Assembly: GCF_003351345.1 (NCBI RefSeq) | Contig: NZ_QQTO01000019.1 | Location: 62,001 to 126,000 of the forward strand | Length of the DNA: 64,000 bases | Source of the DNA: Allobosea caraganae | Lineage (GTDB): Bacteria > Pseudomonadota > Alphaproteobacteria > Rhizobiales > Beijerinckiaceae | Reading direction: 5' to 3' | Shown: one piece after another, positions 50,404 to 58,417 of the stretch | Layout: the number at the start of each line of letters is the position of its first letter | Position numbering within the stretch: position 1 is the stretch's first letter | The notes under the pieces: generated by a model | Told to the model about the DNA's origin: nothing | Database searches by the model: none | Seen by the model: the letters and a program-made list of their open reading frames with translations, nothing else | Translations under genes and position numbers: made by a program

Positions 50404-51149
50404 TCTGCCGCCTCCGGTAGCGCATGGGCGAGATCGAGCGCAGCCAGCGCGGCGCGCGCGTCGGCGGGCTCCTGGCGCTGGTCGGAGAGCAGATGGCCGT
50501 CGCGGAAGCGGATGACGCGGCGGGCATGGCGCGCCACCTCGGCATCGTGCGTGACGAGGACGACGGTGACGCCCTCACGGTTGAGGTCCTGGAACAGGCC
50601 GAGGATCTCGAGCGCGGTGCGGCTGTCGAGCGCGCCGGTCGGCTCGTCGGCGAGCAGCAGGCGCGGCTCGTTGACCAGGGCCCGCGCAATGGCGACGCGC
50701 TGCTGCTGGCCGCCGGAGAGCTGCATCGGCCGATGATGAGCGCGGTCGGCCAGGCCGACGCGGGCAAGCGCTGCGAGCGCCCGCGCGCGCCGCGTCTTGC
50801 CGTCGACGCCGGCATAGACCATCGGCAGCTCGACATTGGCTGAGGCGTCGACGCGCGGCAGCAGGTTGAACTGCTGGAAGACGAAGCCGAGCTTGCGGTT
50901 GCGCAGTTCGGCGAGGCCGTCGCTGGAGAGCGTCTCGACCGCGACGCCGTCGAGCACGTAATGGCCGCCGGTCGGCCTGTCCAAGCAGCCGATCAGGTTC
51001 ATGAAGGTGGATTTTCCGGAGCCGGAAGGGCCCATCACCGCGACGAGGTCGCCGGCCTCGATCTCCAGCGAGACGCGGTCGAGCGCGGTGACGCGGCCGG
51101 AATCGAGATCGTAGACCCGGCTGAGCTCGCGCGCTTCGATCAGGGCCAT
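50400..51149 (-). CDS. ABC transporter ATP-binding protein, MacB/LolD type
   Basis: 249 residues. Walker A GPSGSGKSTFMNLIGCLDRP, signature LSGGQQQRVAIARAL, Walker B LLLADEPTGALDS and H-loop VLVTHDAEVARHARR. The family usually pairs with MacB-like permeases, here the next gene. It lies 10 bases downstream of the adaptor gene, so the three are one operon: adaptor, ATPase, permease. Confidence 0.94.
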
Positions 51150-51159
51150 GGGCTCGGCC

Positions 51160-52824
51160 TCAGAACAGCCGCGGGCCGCGCACGGCCGGACGGCCGGCGG
51201 GTTGCTCGGGCGTGGCCGTGCTGCGCGGGCCGCCGCCGACGATGACCTGCGTGCCGTCCTTCAGGTCGCCGGAGACGATCTCGGTATAGGCGCCGTCGGT
51301 CGGGCCGAGCATGACCTGCACCGCCTTGGGCTGGTCGCCGTCGAGCACGTAGACCCGGCCGGGCACGGCCTGCTGGGCGGAGGGGCGGCCCTCCTGCATG
51401 ATCGCCAGGAATTTTGCCTTGCGCTCGGGGTCGAGCACGGCGGCGATCTTGGCCTGCATCTCGGTGCGGGCGGCGCGGAAGGCGGCGCGGCGCTCGTCTT
51501 CGGAGAGCCCGGCCATGGCCTCGCGGCCGCCGGTGCGGCGCTCCTGCATGATGGCGGCGATAACCTGCTTCTGCTCGGCCGTGGGCTGGATTTCGGTCTC
51601 GATGCGCTCGCGCAGGGCCGAGGCCGCGCGGCCGCCATTGCGGGCCCCGCCGGGGCCGGCAGGGGAGGCGGTTGGCGCGGCGAGGGGGCCGGCGACGACG
51701 CCGCTGGGGCGGTAGCGCAGGGCAGCGTTGGCGACGCGCAGCGCGTTCTGGCGGTCCTCGGTCACGACCTGGAGGTTGGCGGTCATGCCGGGCAGCAGCG
51801 CCATGTCGGCGTTCTCGACGCGGACGACGCCGGTATAGGTCACGACGTTCGAGATCGTCTGCGCGCCGAGCCGGACCATCAGGACGCGGCCCTCGAAGGT
51901 GCGGTTCGGATAGGCGTTGACCGAGAAGGTCACGGGCTGGCCGGGCTTGAGCCGGCCGACATCGGCCTCGTCGATATTGGCGTAGATGTCGATCTCGCGC
52001 AGGTCCTGCGCGATCTGGAACAGCACCGGGGCGGAGAGGGAGGCTGCGACGGTCTGGCCGAGGTCGACCTGACGCTGGACCACGACGCCGTCGACCGGCG
52101 AGCGGATGTCGGTGCGCTGGAGGTCGATCATGATGTCGCTGAGCTTGGCGTCGCGGCTCATGATCAGCGCCTCGCCGGACTGGACCTGGCCCTCGGCGAG
52201 CGCGATGTCGGCGTCGAGCCCGCCGAGCTCGGCCTTGGCCGAGGCGAGCTGCGCCTCGTTTGAGGCGAGCGAGGCGGTCTGGATGTCGACCTGGGTGCGG
52301 GCGGTGTCGAAGGTCTGCTGCGAGCCGGCGCCGCGGTTGAAGAGCTCGCTCTGGCGGTCGAAGGTGCGCTTGGCGTCGGCGAGCTGGGCGGCGGTGCGGT
52401 CGCGCTGCGCCTCCAGGTCCTTGATGGTGGAGTTCGCCTTGATGCGAGCGGATTTGGCGCGGTCGAGCTGGGCGCGCTTGACCAAGAGATCGGCCTTGCT
52501 CTGGGCGAGGTCGGCGGCGGCGGCGTCGCGGCGGGTCTTGATCTGGTCGCTGTTCAGGCGCGCCACGATCTGGCCGGCCTTCACCTGCGAGTTGTAGTCG
52601 GCGAGGATCTCGACGATCTGGCCCGAGAGCATCGAGCCGACCACGACGGTGGTGGTTGGGGTCAGGGTGCCGGTGGCGCGCACGGCGGCGGTGATCTGGC
52701 CGCGGTCGATCGGCGCGGTGCGATAGGCGACGTCGCTGGCCGCCCCGCCCGTCGGCCGCAAGGTCCAGTAGCCGGCTGCCACGGCGGCGATACCGAGCCC
52801 GGCTGCTATCACCCATTTGCGCAA
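51160..52824 (-). CDS. MacA-like periplasmic adaptor with Spy/CpxP-like insert
   Basis: 554 residues, notably longer than typical MacA (~370). N-terminal anchor (MRKWVIAAGLGIAAVAAGYW), lipoyl/hairpin domain with AVRATGTLTPTTTVVVGSML and long coiled-coil, then the beta-barrel (QTISNVVTYTGVVRVENADM). Residues ~385-485 are an extra helical segment with QPTAEQKQVIAAIMQERRTG and AAVLDPERKAKFLAIMQEGR, resembling LTxxQ repeats of Spy/CpxP periplasmic chaperones. The membrane-proximal domain resumes at PGRVYVLDGDQPKAVQVMLG. The insert may sense envelope stress or bind substrate. Confidence 0.9.
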   Translation of the reverse strand: MRKWVIAAGLGIAAVAAGYWTLRPTGGAASDVAYRTAPIDRGQITAAVRATGTLTPTTTVVVGSMLSGQIVEILADYNSQVKAGQIVARLNSDQIKTRRDAAAADLAQSKADLLVKRAQLDRAKSARIKANSTIKDLEAQRDRTAAQLADAKRTFDRQSELFNRGAGSQQTFDTARTQVDIQTASLASNEAQLASAKAELGGLDADIALAEGQVQSGEALIMSRDAKLSDIMIDLQRTDIRSPVDGVVVQRQVDLGQTVAASLSAPVLFQIAQDLREIDIYANIDEADVGRLKPGQPVTFSVNAYPNRTFEGRVLMVRLGAQTISNVVTYTGVVRVENADMALLPGMTANLQVVTEDRQNALRVANAALRYRPSGVVAGPLAAPTASPAGPGGARNGGRAASALRERIETEIQPTAEQKQVIAAIMQERRTGGREAMAGLSEDERRAAFRAARTEMQAKIAAVLDPERKAKFLAIMQEGRPSAQQAVPGRVYVLDGDQPKAVQVMLGPTDGAYTEIVSGDLKDGTQVIVGGGPRSTATPEQPAGRPAVRGPRLF

Positions 52825-52936
52825 GTTGAGCGTCCTCCCGCGACCTGATCCGGCACGCTGCGAAACATGCCAGAATCCGAGGGTATAGGCGAGTTAACTT
52901 ACTGCAATGTGCCGGTTAGACGACACTTGGCCCGGC

Positions 52937-53725
52937 TTACGCCGTACGCGAGGCCTGGGTCAGCGCCAGCAGGTCGCGCAGCGTGGTGATCGTCGAGGCG
53001 TCGGCGACGCCGTCGACCTTGTCCTGCCGCCAATGGCGCTGGAAGGCGGCGACGACCGCCTCCAGCTTCTCGTCGAAGACGCCATCGACCGCGACGCCAT
53101 AGCCGAGCATGGCGAACATCGCCTGCAGCGCCTCGACCGGCTGGCCGCTCTCGCCGCGGGCGAAGAAGCGGCCGCCGCGGATCGGCGCGGGCTCGCTCCA
53201 GATGCCGACGCCGCCCTCGGCAAAGTGCCGCCAGGGGAATTTCTCGCCGGGGTCGATCTTGCGGCCGGGCGCGATGTCGGAATGGGCCAGCACGCGCTCG
53301 GGCGGGATGCTCCAGCGCTCGCAGATGTCGCGGCAGAGGTTGAGCGTCGCCCCGATCTGCTCCGGCGGGAAGTCGGGCAGGCCGCCGGGATGGCCGGGAT
53401 TGGCGATCTCGATGCCGATCGAGCAGGAGTTGATGTCGGTCTCGCCGGCCCAGTGCGAGGCGCCGGCATGCCAGGCGCGGCGCTCCTCCGGCACGAGCTG
53501 GAGCGTGTGGCCGTTCTCGAAGACGAAGTAGTGCGAGGAGACCTGCGCCACCGGGTTGCAGAGCCATTGCAGCGCCTCGCCGGCCTCGGACATGCCGGTA
53601 TAGTGCAGGATCAGCATGTCCGGGCGCCGGCCGAGGCTGCCGTCGGCGAACTTGCGCTCGCCATGGTTGGGCGAGGGGAAGATCTTGGCGGCGAAGCGGC
53701 TGTCGGGCGCGAGTGTCAGGCTCAT
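52937..53725 (-). CDS. N-acetylmuramoyl-L-alanine amidase with peptidoglycan-binding domain
   Basis: 262 residues. Amidase_2 domain (~30-170): MLILHYTGMSEAGEALQWLC with zinc His, AWHAGASHWAGETDINSCSI and VLAHSDIAPGRKIDPGEKFP with the second His. A C-terminal PG_binding_1 domain (~195-255) reads MLGYGVAVDGVFDEKLEAVV. AmiD-like, but no lipoprotein or clear Sec signal is seen. It cleaves between MurNAc and the stem peptide. The start overlaps the djlA-like stop by 4 bases. Confidence 0.9.
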   Translation of the reverse strand: MSLTLAPDSRFAAKIFPSPNHGERKFADGSLGRRPDMLILHYTGMSEAGEALQWLCNPVAQVSSHYFVFENGHTLQLVPEERRAWHAGASHWAGETDINSCSIGIEIANPGHPGGLPDFPPEQIGATLNLCRDICERWSIPPERVLAHSDIAPGRKIDPGEKFPWRHFAEGGVGIWSEPAPIRGGRFFARGESGQPVEALQAMFAMLGYGVAVDGVFDEKLEAVVAAFQRHWRQDKVDGVADASTITTLRDLLALTQASRTA

Positions 53726-54471
53726 ACGGGCTCCGGCAAGGCGCGCACGCCAAGGCCGCGCTCCTTCTCGATCAGGTCCCAGGCGGCGTTGATCGCGGCC
53801 AGGCGGCGGGTGGCGATCGCCACCGCCTCCTGGGGCAGGCCGCGGGCGATCTGCCGGTCGGGATGGGTCTCGATGACGAGGCGGCGGTAGAGCTGGCGCA
53901 GCTCGGCATCGCTCATCTCGCGGCTGGCGCCGAGGACGAGATAGGGATCGTCGGGACGGCGCATGTGGCGCGCCTCGATCCGGGCGAAATCGGCTTCTCC
54001 CGTGCCGAAGATCCGCGCGACGTCACGCAGATAGGCATGCTCGGCCTCATGGATCGCGCCATCGGCGGCGGCAATCAGGAAGAGGCCGTCGAGCACGTTC
54101 TCGAGCAGGGCGGGCTCGTCCTTGAAGGCGTCGGCGATCTGGGCGGCGTAGGCCTCGAAGCCGGCGCTGGTCTGTTTGGCGAGGTCGAAGAGCTGCTCGA
54201 TCCGGCCCTGCTGCTCGGGCGGGACCTTGACGATGCGGTGGAAGGCCGCGACCTCGTCGCGGGTCACGACGCCGTCCGAGCGCGCCATCTTGGCGGAGAG
54301 CGCGACGAGGCCGGTGGTGAAGATCAGCTCGCGCGGCGCCGGGCCGAAGGGCGCGCCCTCGCGGTCGACGAGCATGTGGCCGGCGAGAGCGCCGATGAGG
54401 GCACCGAGCGGGCCGCCCAGCGCAAAGCCGATGCCGCCGCCGCCAAGCGCCCCCCAGAAAGACGAAACCAT
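53722..54471 (-). CDS. DjlA-like TerB + J-domain protein
   Basis: 249 residues. A Gly-rich hydrophobic start (FWGALGGGGIGFALGGPLGA) may anchor it. Residues ~50-170 are a TerB-type helical domain (VALSAKMARSDGVVTRDEVA, LFLIAAADGAIHEAEHAYL). The C-terminal J-domain (~180-245) has the HPD in VIETHPDRQIARG and is expected to stimulate DnaK. DjlA is linked to envelope stress and capsule synthesis in E. coli. Coupled to the amidase gene by the ATGA overlap. Confidence 0.9.
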   Translation of the reverse strand: MVSSFWGALGGGGIGFALGGPLGALIGALAGHMLVDREGAPFGPAPRELIFTTGLVALSAKMARSDGVVTRDEVAAFHRIVKVPPEQQGRIEQLFDLAKQTSAGFEAYAAQIADAFKDEPALLENVLDGLFLIAAADGAIHEAEHAYLRDVARIFGTGEADFARIEARHMRRPDDPYLVLGASREMSDAELRQLYRRLVIETHPDRQIARGLPQEAVAIATRRLAAINAAWDLIEKERGLGVRALPEPV

Positions 54472-54934
54472 CGTTCAGGCGCCTCCCGGCCCGGCCTGTG
54501 AGAAAAATCCCGGCATTGGACGCAGCCGGAGCTGGCGCGGGTAGCCGTGAGGGCAATCATACTAGTCGGCTGGGGCTTGAGCGCCAATCATGCGGCGCCC
54601 CGGGCCATTCGCCGCAGTCCAACTGCCTCCCCGTGCCGAATCTCTGCGGCGGAGCTGTGGCGAACCTTGCCGAAGCGCCACCAGTGCGACGGGCAAATGC
54701 GTCGGCAATGCGGCGATGATTTGGCGTCGCTTCGGCGCGGCGCCAAGACTGGGGCGCCCAAATGGTTCTGGCGCTCAATACATGATAATTACATAGGTGT
54801 GAATCGAGGCTAAACAAAAATTTCAACGAAATAGAGCTTAGTTTTATTTGTGGGATGGTCAGATTATCAACACATTTTCCCATCAGTTCGGTTGCCCCAT
54901 CCATTCGCATTCCGAAGATTGGGACCGGTCGATC
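54472..54934. other. Intergenic stretch between the djlA-like and transglycosylase genes, with AT-rich segment
   Basis: About 460 bases without a gene. The left 300 bases are ordinary GC-rich sequence with no supported frame. From about 54775 to 54885 the DNA is clearly AT-richer (TAATTACATAGG, AAACAAAAATTTCAACG, TTTTATTTG), unlike its surroundings, and probably holds the promoter of the transglycosylase gene. Confidence 0.45.
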
Positions 54935-55510
54935 ATGATATATACACCCCGCGGTAGAGCCGCTGCGCTTGCGATTTGCCTAGCGTCGTTGCAGACGGCG
55001 TGCACTGCTGTGAATGGCGAAACGGGCGCTGCGACTCCGCTTTCGGGAGAGGACCAGAAGGTCGCCCAAGAGTCCGATACGGCCAAGGTCGTGGGCAAGT
55101 CCCACCGCCGTCAGGCCCTGGCCGCTCCGGCAGGTTCGGACGCCGTCCGCGCGATCATCGCGCGCTACGCTGCAAATGAGGGCGTGCCCTTCGCGCTCGC
55201 CGACGCGGTCGTCCGGGTCGAGAGCCGCTACAATCCCCGCGCCGCCCATGCCGGCAATTTCGGCCTGATGCAGATCCGCCATCAGACGGCGCGCGGCCTG
55301 GGCTATTCCGGCAGCCCCAGCGGCCTGCTCGATGCCGAGACCAATGCCCGCTTCGGCATGAAATATCTGGCGCAGGCCTACCGGCTCGCCGGCGGCGATA
55401 CCTGCCGCGCCATCATGAAGTACCAGAGCGGCCATCTGGCCACGCGGATGAGCGGCGCAAATCGGACATATTGTGCCAAGGTGCGGACGATCTCCGCGCA
55501 GAACTCATAA
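54935..55510 (+). CDS. Lytic transglycosylase (SLT-type), possible lipoprotein
   Basis: 191 residues from ATG 54935. The N-terminus ALAICLASLQTACTAVNG has a hydrophobic run and a Cys that could be a lipidation site, though the box is imperfect. The SLT fold follows: catalytic Glu in ADAVVRVESRYNPRAAHAGN, then FGLMQIRHQTARGLGYSGS, AETNARFGMKYLAQAYRLAG and IMKYQSGHLATRMSGAN. It cleaves the glycan strand of peptidoglycan. The frame extends upstream to 54848 without support. Confidence 0.87.
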   Translation: MIYTPRGRAAALAICLASLQTACTAVNGETGAATPLSGEDQKVAQESDTAKVVGKSHRRQALAAPAGSDAVRAIIARYAANEGVPFALADAVVRVESRYNPRAAHAGNFGLMQIRHQTARGLGYSGSPSGLLDAETNARFGMKYLAQAYRLAGGDTCRAIMKYQSGHLATRMSGANRTYCAKVRTISAQNS

Positions 55511-55525
55511 GCCGGGAACCGTCGC

Positions 55526-55555
55526 TTGACGCGAGCAGTGCGCCGGGCCACTTAG
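55526..55555 (+). promoter_or_regulatory. Possible rnpB promoter
   Basis: TTGACG at 55526 is a good -35 box. With the usual spacing, the start would fall near 55561, where the first RNase P stem (P1) begins. The -10 region (around CACTTAG) is poor, so this is tentative. Confidence 0.4.
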
Positions 55556-55559
55556 CCGG

Positions 55560-55957
55560 GCTGCCAGTCGGCCGGACGGCCGCTCTCGTTCGCGGGGGAG
55601 GAAAGTCCGGGCTCCACGGAAACACGGTGCCGGATAACGTCCGGCGGGGGCGACCCCAGGGAAAGCGCCACAGAGATCGAACCGCCTCGTGCTTCGGCAC
55701 GAGGTAAGGGTGAAAAGGTGCGGTAAGAGCGCACCGCGGACCCGGCAACGGGGACGGCATGGCAAGCCCCACCGGGAGCAAAACCGAATAGGGACGATGC
55801 TCCTCCCGCAAGGGAGGAGGGGCCGGTTTCCAGGCCCGGTCGTCCGGGTTGGTTGCTCGAGGCGCGCAGTAATGTGCGTCCCAGAGGAATGGCCGTCACG
55901 TCGGGGGAGCGATCTCCCGGCCATCCAGAACCCGGCTTACAGGCCGGCTGGCACTCC
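55560..55957 (+). ncRNA. rnpB: RNase P RNA, bacterial type A
   Basis: Recognised by the conserved block GAGGAAAGTCCGGGCTCCAC, the P4 partner region ACAGAGATCGAA, GGTAAGGGTGAAAAGGTGCG, and the closing AACCCGGCTTACAGGCCGGC. P1 is visible: GCCAGTCGGCC (55563-55573) pairs with GGCCGGCTGGC (55942-55952). About 395 bases, the right length. It is the catalytic RNA that trims tRNA 5' ends. End points are approximate, set by P1. Confidence 0.96.
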
Positions 55958-55970
55958 ATCTCTAAAAGCG

Positions 55971-56002
55971 AAACGGGCCGGGAGCGATCTCCCGGCCCGT
56001 TT
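55971..56002 (+). terminator. rnpB terminator hairpin
   Basis: A perfect 14-bp stem, AAACGGGCCGGGAG / CTCCCGGCCCGTTT, with a CGAT loop and ending in TTT. It begins 14 bases after the RNase P RNA end. Its right part repeats an 18-base stretch already present inside rnpB. Confidence 0.85.
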
Positions 56003-56035
56003 GCGTTCATGCGTATCGGCGAATTCGAACCCTCG

Positions 56036-56127
56036 CCGTCATCCCGGGCTTGTCCCGGGATCCATCGTAAGGCTCTGCGCTCTACGATGGATCCCGGAGT
56101 TCCGCTTCGCTGCGTCCGGGATGACGG
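56036..56127. repeat. Family 1 palindromic repeat, copy 2
   Basis: Same plan as 10543-10640: CCGTCATCCCGG at the left, CCGGGATGACGG at the right, and an inner GATCCATCGTA / CTACGATGGATCC pair. Located between the rnpB terminator and ohr. Confidence 0.82.
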
Positions 56128-56167
56128 CGAGGTTCCGCCGCTTACCAGGTCGCGCTGTCAGCATGCC

Positions 56168-56590
56168 TCAGGCGACGTTGAGGTCGACCTCGATGTTGCC
56201 GCGGGTCGCGTCCGAATACGGGCAGACGATATGGGCCTTCTGGACGAGGTCCTCGACCACGGCCTTGTCGACGCCGGGGACAGAGATGGTCAGCTTCACG
56301 GCGATGCCGAAGCCCTTGCCGTCATCGCGCGGGCCGATGCCGACATCGGCGCTGACGCGGGCGTCCTCCGGGATCTTCACCTTCTCCTTGCCGGCGACGA
56401 CCTTGAGCGCGCCGAGGAAGCAGGCGGAATAGCCCATCGAGAAGAGCTGCTCGGGGTTGGTGCCCTCGCCGCCGCCACCGCCGAGCTCCTTCGGCGTGTT
56501 CAGCACGAGCTTGACGTTGCCGGTGTCGGTCGCGGCCTGGCCTTCGCGGCCGCCGGTGGCGGAACCATGCGCGGTGTAGAGGATCTTCAT
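56168..56590 (-). CDS. ohr: Organic hydroperoxide resistance protein Ohr
   Basis: 140 residues from ATG 56590. Ohr/OsmC fold with the two reactive Cys: FSMGYSACFLGALKVVAG (peroxidatic) and KAHIVCPYSDATRGNIEV (resolving). NPEQLFSMGYSACF is the Ohr signature. It reduces organic hydroperoxides with lipoylated partners. Divergent from the MarR-type gene, with an OhrR operator between them. Confidence 0.95.
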   Translation of the reverse strand: MKILYTAHGSATGGREGQAATDTGNVKLVLNTPKELGGGGGEGTNPEQLFSMGYSACFLGALKVVAGKEKVKIPEDARVSADVGIGPRDDGKGFGIAVKLTISVPGVDKAVVEDLVQKAHIVCPYSDATRGNIEVDLNVA

Positions 56591-56678
56591 GATGCGCTCC
56601 TGGGGTTTTGCCGGCGGATCTTCATCGATCCGCCCGGCGTGGGGTGTTGTGAACTTGCGATCAGCATATAAGTAGTGC

Positions 56679-56691
56679 ACAATCTAATTGT
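56679..56691. promoter_or_regulatory. OhrR operator
   Basis: ACAATCTAATTGT is an inverted repeat (ACAAT / ATTGT around CTA), very close to the known OhrR site consensus TACAATT-AATTGTA. It lies between divergent ohr and ohrR starts. Confidence 0.75.
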
Positions 56692-56764
56692 CAACGACAT
56701 AATTTCTCGCAATGAACCGGTTGCGCCGCACGGGCGTTCGGGCGATGTGCGAAGGGTGGTCAGA

Positions 56765-57247
56765 ATGCGAAACGAAGCGATGACAAGGCCGGATGGTTCC
56801 AAGGCGCCGTTGCCGAAGGCGGATGAGCAGCTCTGCTTCGCCATCTATTCGGCGGGGCACGCCTTCACGAAGCTCTACCGCTCGGTGCTGGCCGATCTCG
56901 GCCTGACCTATCCGCAATATCTGGTCATGATGGTGCTGTGGGAGTGTGACGGCATCACCGTGAAGGCGGTCGGCGAGCAGCTCATGCTCGATTCCGGCAC
57001 GCTGACGCCGCTGCTGAAGCGCATGGAGGCGGCCGGGCTGATCCGCCGCGAGCGCGACCGCGAGGATGAGCGGCAGGTCCGGCTGTTCGTGACCGAGGCG
57101 GGGCAGACGCTCGGCGACAAGGCGCGGTTGGTGCCGGAGAAGATGGGCTGCGCGATCGGCGGCTCGCCGGAGGAGGCGAGGCGGATGGTCGGCGAGCTTC
57201 ACGGGCTGCGCGACAAGCTGCTGAAGGCGGCCGACGGCCTGGCTTGA
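56765..57247 (+). CDS. ohrR: MarR-family hydroperoxide sensor OhrR
   Basis: 160 residues from ATG 56765 (behind AAGGGTGG); ATG 56780 is also possible. The N-terminal sensor Cys is in DEQLCFAIYSAGHAFTKLYR, and LTYPQYLVMMVLWECDGITV with LDSGTLTPLLKRMEAAGLIR is the MarR/OhrR wing. It represses ohr until the Cys is oxidised by organic peroxides. The ohr partner and operator upstream agree. Confidence 0.95.
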   Translation: MRNEAMTRPDGSKAPLPKADEQLCFAIYSAGHAFTKLYRSVLADLGLTYPQYLVMMVLWECDGITVKAVGEQLMLDSGTLTPLLKRMEAAGLIRRERDREDERQVRLFVTEAGQTLGDKARLVPEKMGCAIGGSPEEARRMVGELHGLRDKLLKAADGLA

Positions 57248-57269
57248 GGCCCTCAGCCCTCATCCTGAG

Positions 57270-57486
57270 AGGCTGGCTCGAACTGTAGCGTGCGGTTCCA
57301 GGGATGTCTCATCCGGCTCAAACGCGCCGTCATCCCGGACGCAGCGAAGCGGAGTCCCGGGATCCATCGTAGGGCTCCGGCGCTCTACGATGGATCCCGG
57401 GACTGCGCTGCGCTTGCCCGGGATGACGGCACCGTTGTGCTCGATTCTTAAACCCTTGGAAGCAGGTGTTCTTTATCGGGCAGCCT
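57270..57486. mobile_element. Putative 217-bp MITE-like insertion with target duplication
   Basis: Starts AGGCTGGCTCGAA and ends in the inverse of AGGCTGCCCGATA (ten of the first 12 positions match). It is flanked on both sides by CTGAG (57265-57269 and 57487-57491), as expected of a 5-bp target duplication. It carries a family 1 palindrome (57327-57429) and no gene. Confidence 0.45.
57327..57429. repeat. Family 1 palindromic repeat, copy 3
   Basis: CCGTCATCCCGG at the left and CCCGGGATGACGG at the right with inner GATCCATCGTAGG / CTACGATGGATCCC, the same layout as the copies at 10543 and 56036. It lies inside the 217-bp segment described separately. Confidence 0.82.
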
Positions 57487-57749
57487 CTGAGGAGCCGCGA
57501 AGCGGCGTCTCGAAGGGCGATCCAGAGAGCAGTGGAGCATCCTTCGAGACGCGAGCTGAAGCTCGTTCCTCAGGATGAGGGCTGAGGGTTGTCCGAACGC
57601 TTTCTGGCTTCGAAATAAATTCTTTGCTCCGAGCCGCCTGACCGCACGCCCGCGGTCATCCGAAAAACGCGGCGGTTACGGATACTTAACCTTAACGGGA
57701 TGTGATGCGGCTTGGCTCCGGCGTCACCGCGTCGGGGCACTCGATTTCG

Positions 57750-57778
57750 TTGACGCCCATAATAACCCATGCTATCCC
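57750..57778 (+). promoter_or_regulatory. Putative promoter of mraZ and the dcw cluster
   Basis: TTGACG (57750-57755), 17-base spacer, TATCCC (57773-57778): a fair sigma-70 type promoter. It leaves a leader of about 150 bases before mraZ. Confidence 0.5.
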
Positions 57779-57937
57779 AAATCATCCCGTCGAAGCCGGC
57801 AGGCGAAATGCAGGTCAGGGTCCGTGTGCCGCGCGGATCTTGGCCCGTGCCAGCGCTTTGCCTGCTTCGATGGGAGGCCCTGATCCCGCCCTTGCGGCCG
57901 TTGATCGGGGAGGGTGAGTGCAGGCCGGGAGGCGGCG

Positions 57938-58417
57938 TTGACGGACCGCTTCGTCTCGAACTTCACCAACCGGCTCGACGCCAAGGGCCGCGTCTCGATT
58001 CCCGCGAGCTTCCGCGCCGTCCTGCTCAAGGATGGCTACGAGGGGCTCTACGTTCACCCCGCGCTCGATCTGGAAACGCTGGATGCCGGCGGGCACGCGC
58101 TGCGGGCCACGATCGACGACATCCTGTCGCGCTTCTCGCCGTTCTCGGACGAGTGGGAATCCCTGTCGACGGCGCTGAACGGCACGTCCGAAGTGCTGAA
58201 GGTCGATCCGGAGGGCCGCATCATGCTGAGCGAGACGCTGAAGGCGCATGCCGGCATCGGCGACGCCGTGACCTTCGTCGGGCATGGCCACAAGTTTCAG
58301 ATCTGGGAGCCCGCGCGCTTCCAGGCGCATCTGGAGGCGGCGCGCAGCCGGCTGCGCGACGTCAAGCGGGCCTTGGGCTCGCAAACCGTGATTTCGTCGG
58401 GAGCGGCGGGTACATGA
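57938..58417 (+). CDS. mraZ: Transcriptional regulator MraZ
   Basis: 159 residues from TTG 57938, which follows GGGAGG by six bases; the in-frame GTG 57914 would lack spacing from its own Shine-Dalgarno. [20 protein letters not shown] and the second half [20 protein letters not shown] are the two AbrB-like MraZ repeats. It binds the mraZ promoter and modulates the dcw cluster. Its stop overlaps the rsmH start by 4 bases. Confidence 0.93.
   Translation: MTDRFVSNFTNRLDAKGRVSIPASFRAVLLKDGYEGLYVHPALDLETLDAGGHALRATIDDILSRFSPFSDEWESLSTALNGTSEVLKVDPEGRIMLSETLKAHAGIGDAVTFVGHGHKFQIWEPARFQAHLEAARSRLRDVKRALGSQTVISSGAAGT

Larger units (their letters stand above)
57251..57587. repeat. Family 2 palindromic repeat, split by an inserted segment
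   Basis: The left arm CCTCAGCCCTCATCCTGAG (57251-57269) and right arm CCTCAGGATGAGGGCTGAGG (57568-57587) are inverse copies. The right part also has inner CTCGAAGG / CCTTCGAG halves (57510-57549). In between, 57270-57486 interrupts the element. See the matching copy at 19364-19422. Confidence 0.7.
57248..57937. other. Repeat-rich intergenic region before mraZ
   Basis: About 690 bases without a gene: a family 2 repeat arm, an inserted segment that includes a family 1 palindrome, the rest of a family 2 element, then about 160 bases of plain sequence and the mraZ promoter and leader. I see no reading frame with family features. Confidence 0.55.

Noticed and set aside
57869..57937. MraZ-binding boxes upstream of mraZ
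   Set aside because: Several GGGAG strings are present, but their spacing does not show the regular repeat expected of MraZ boxes.
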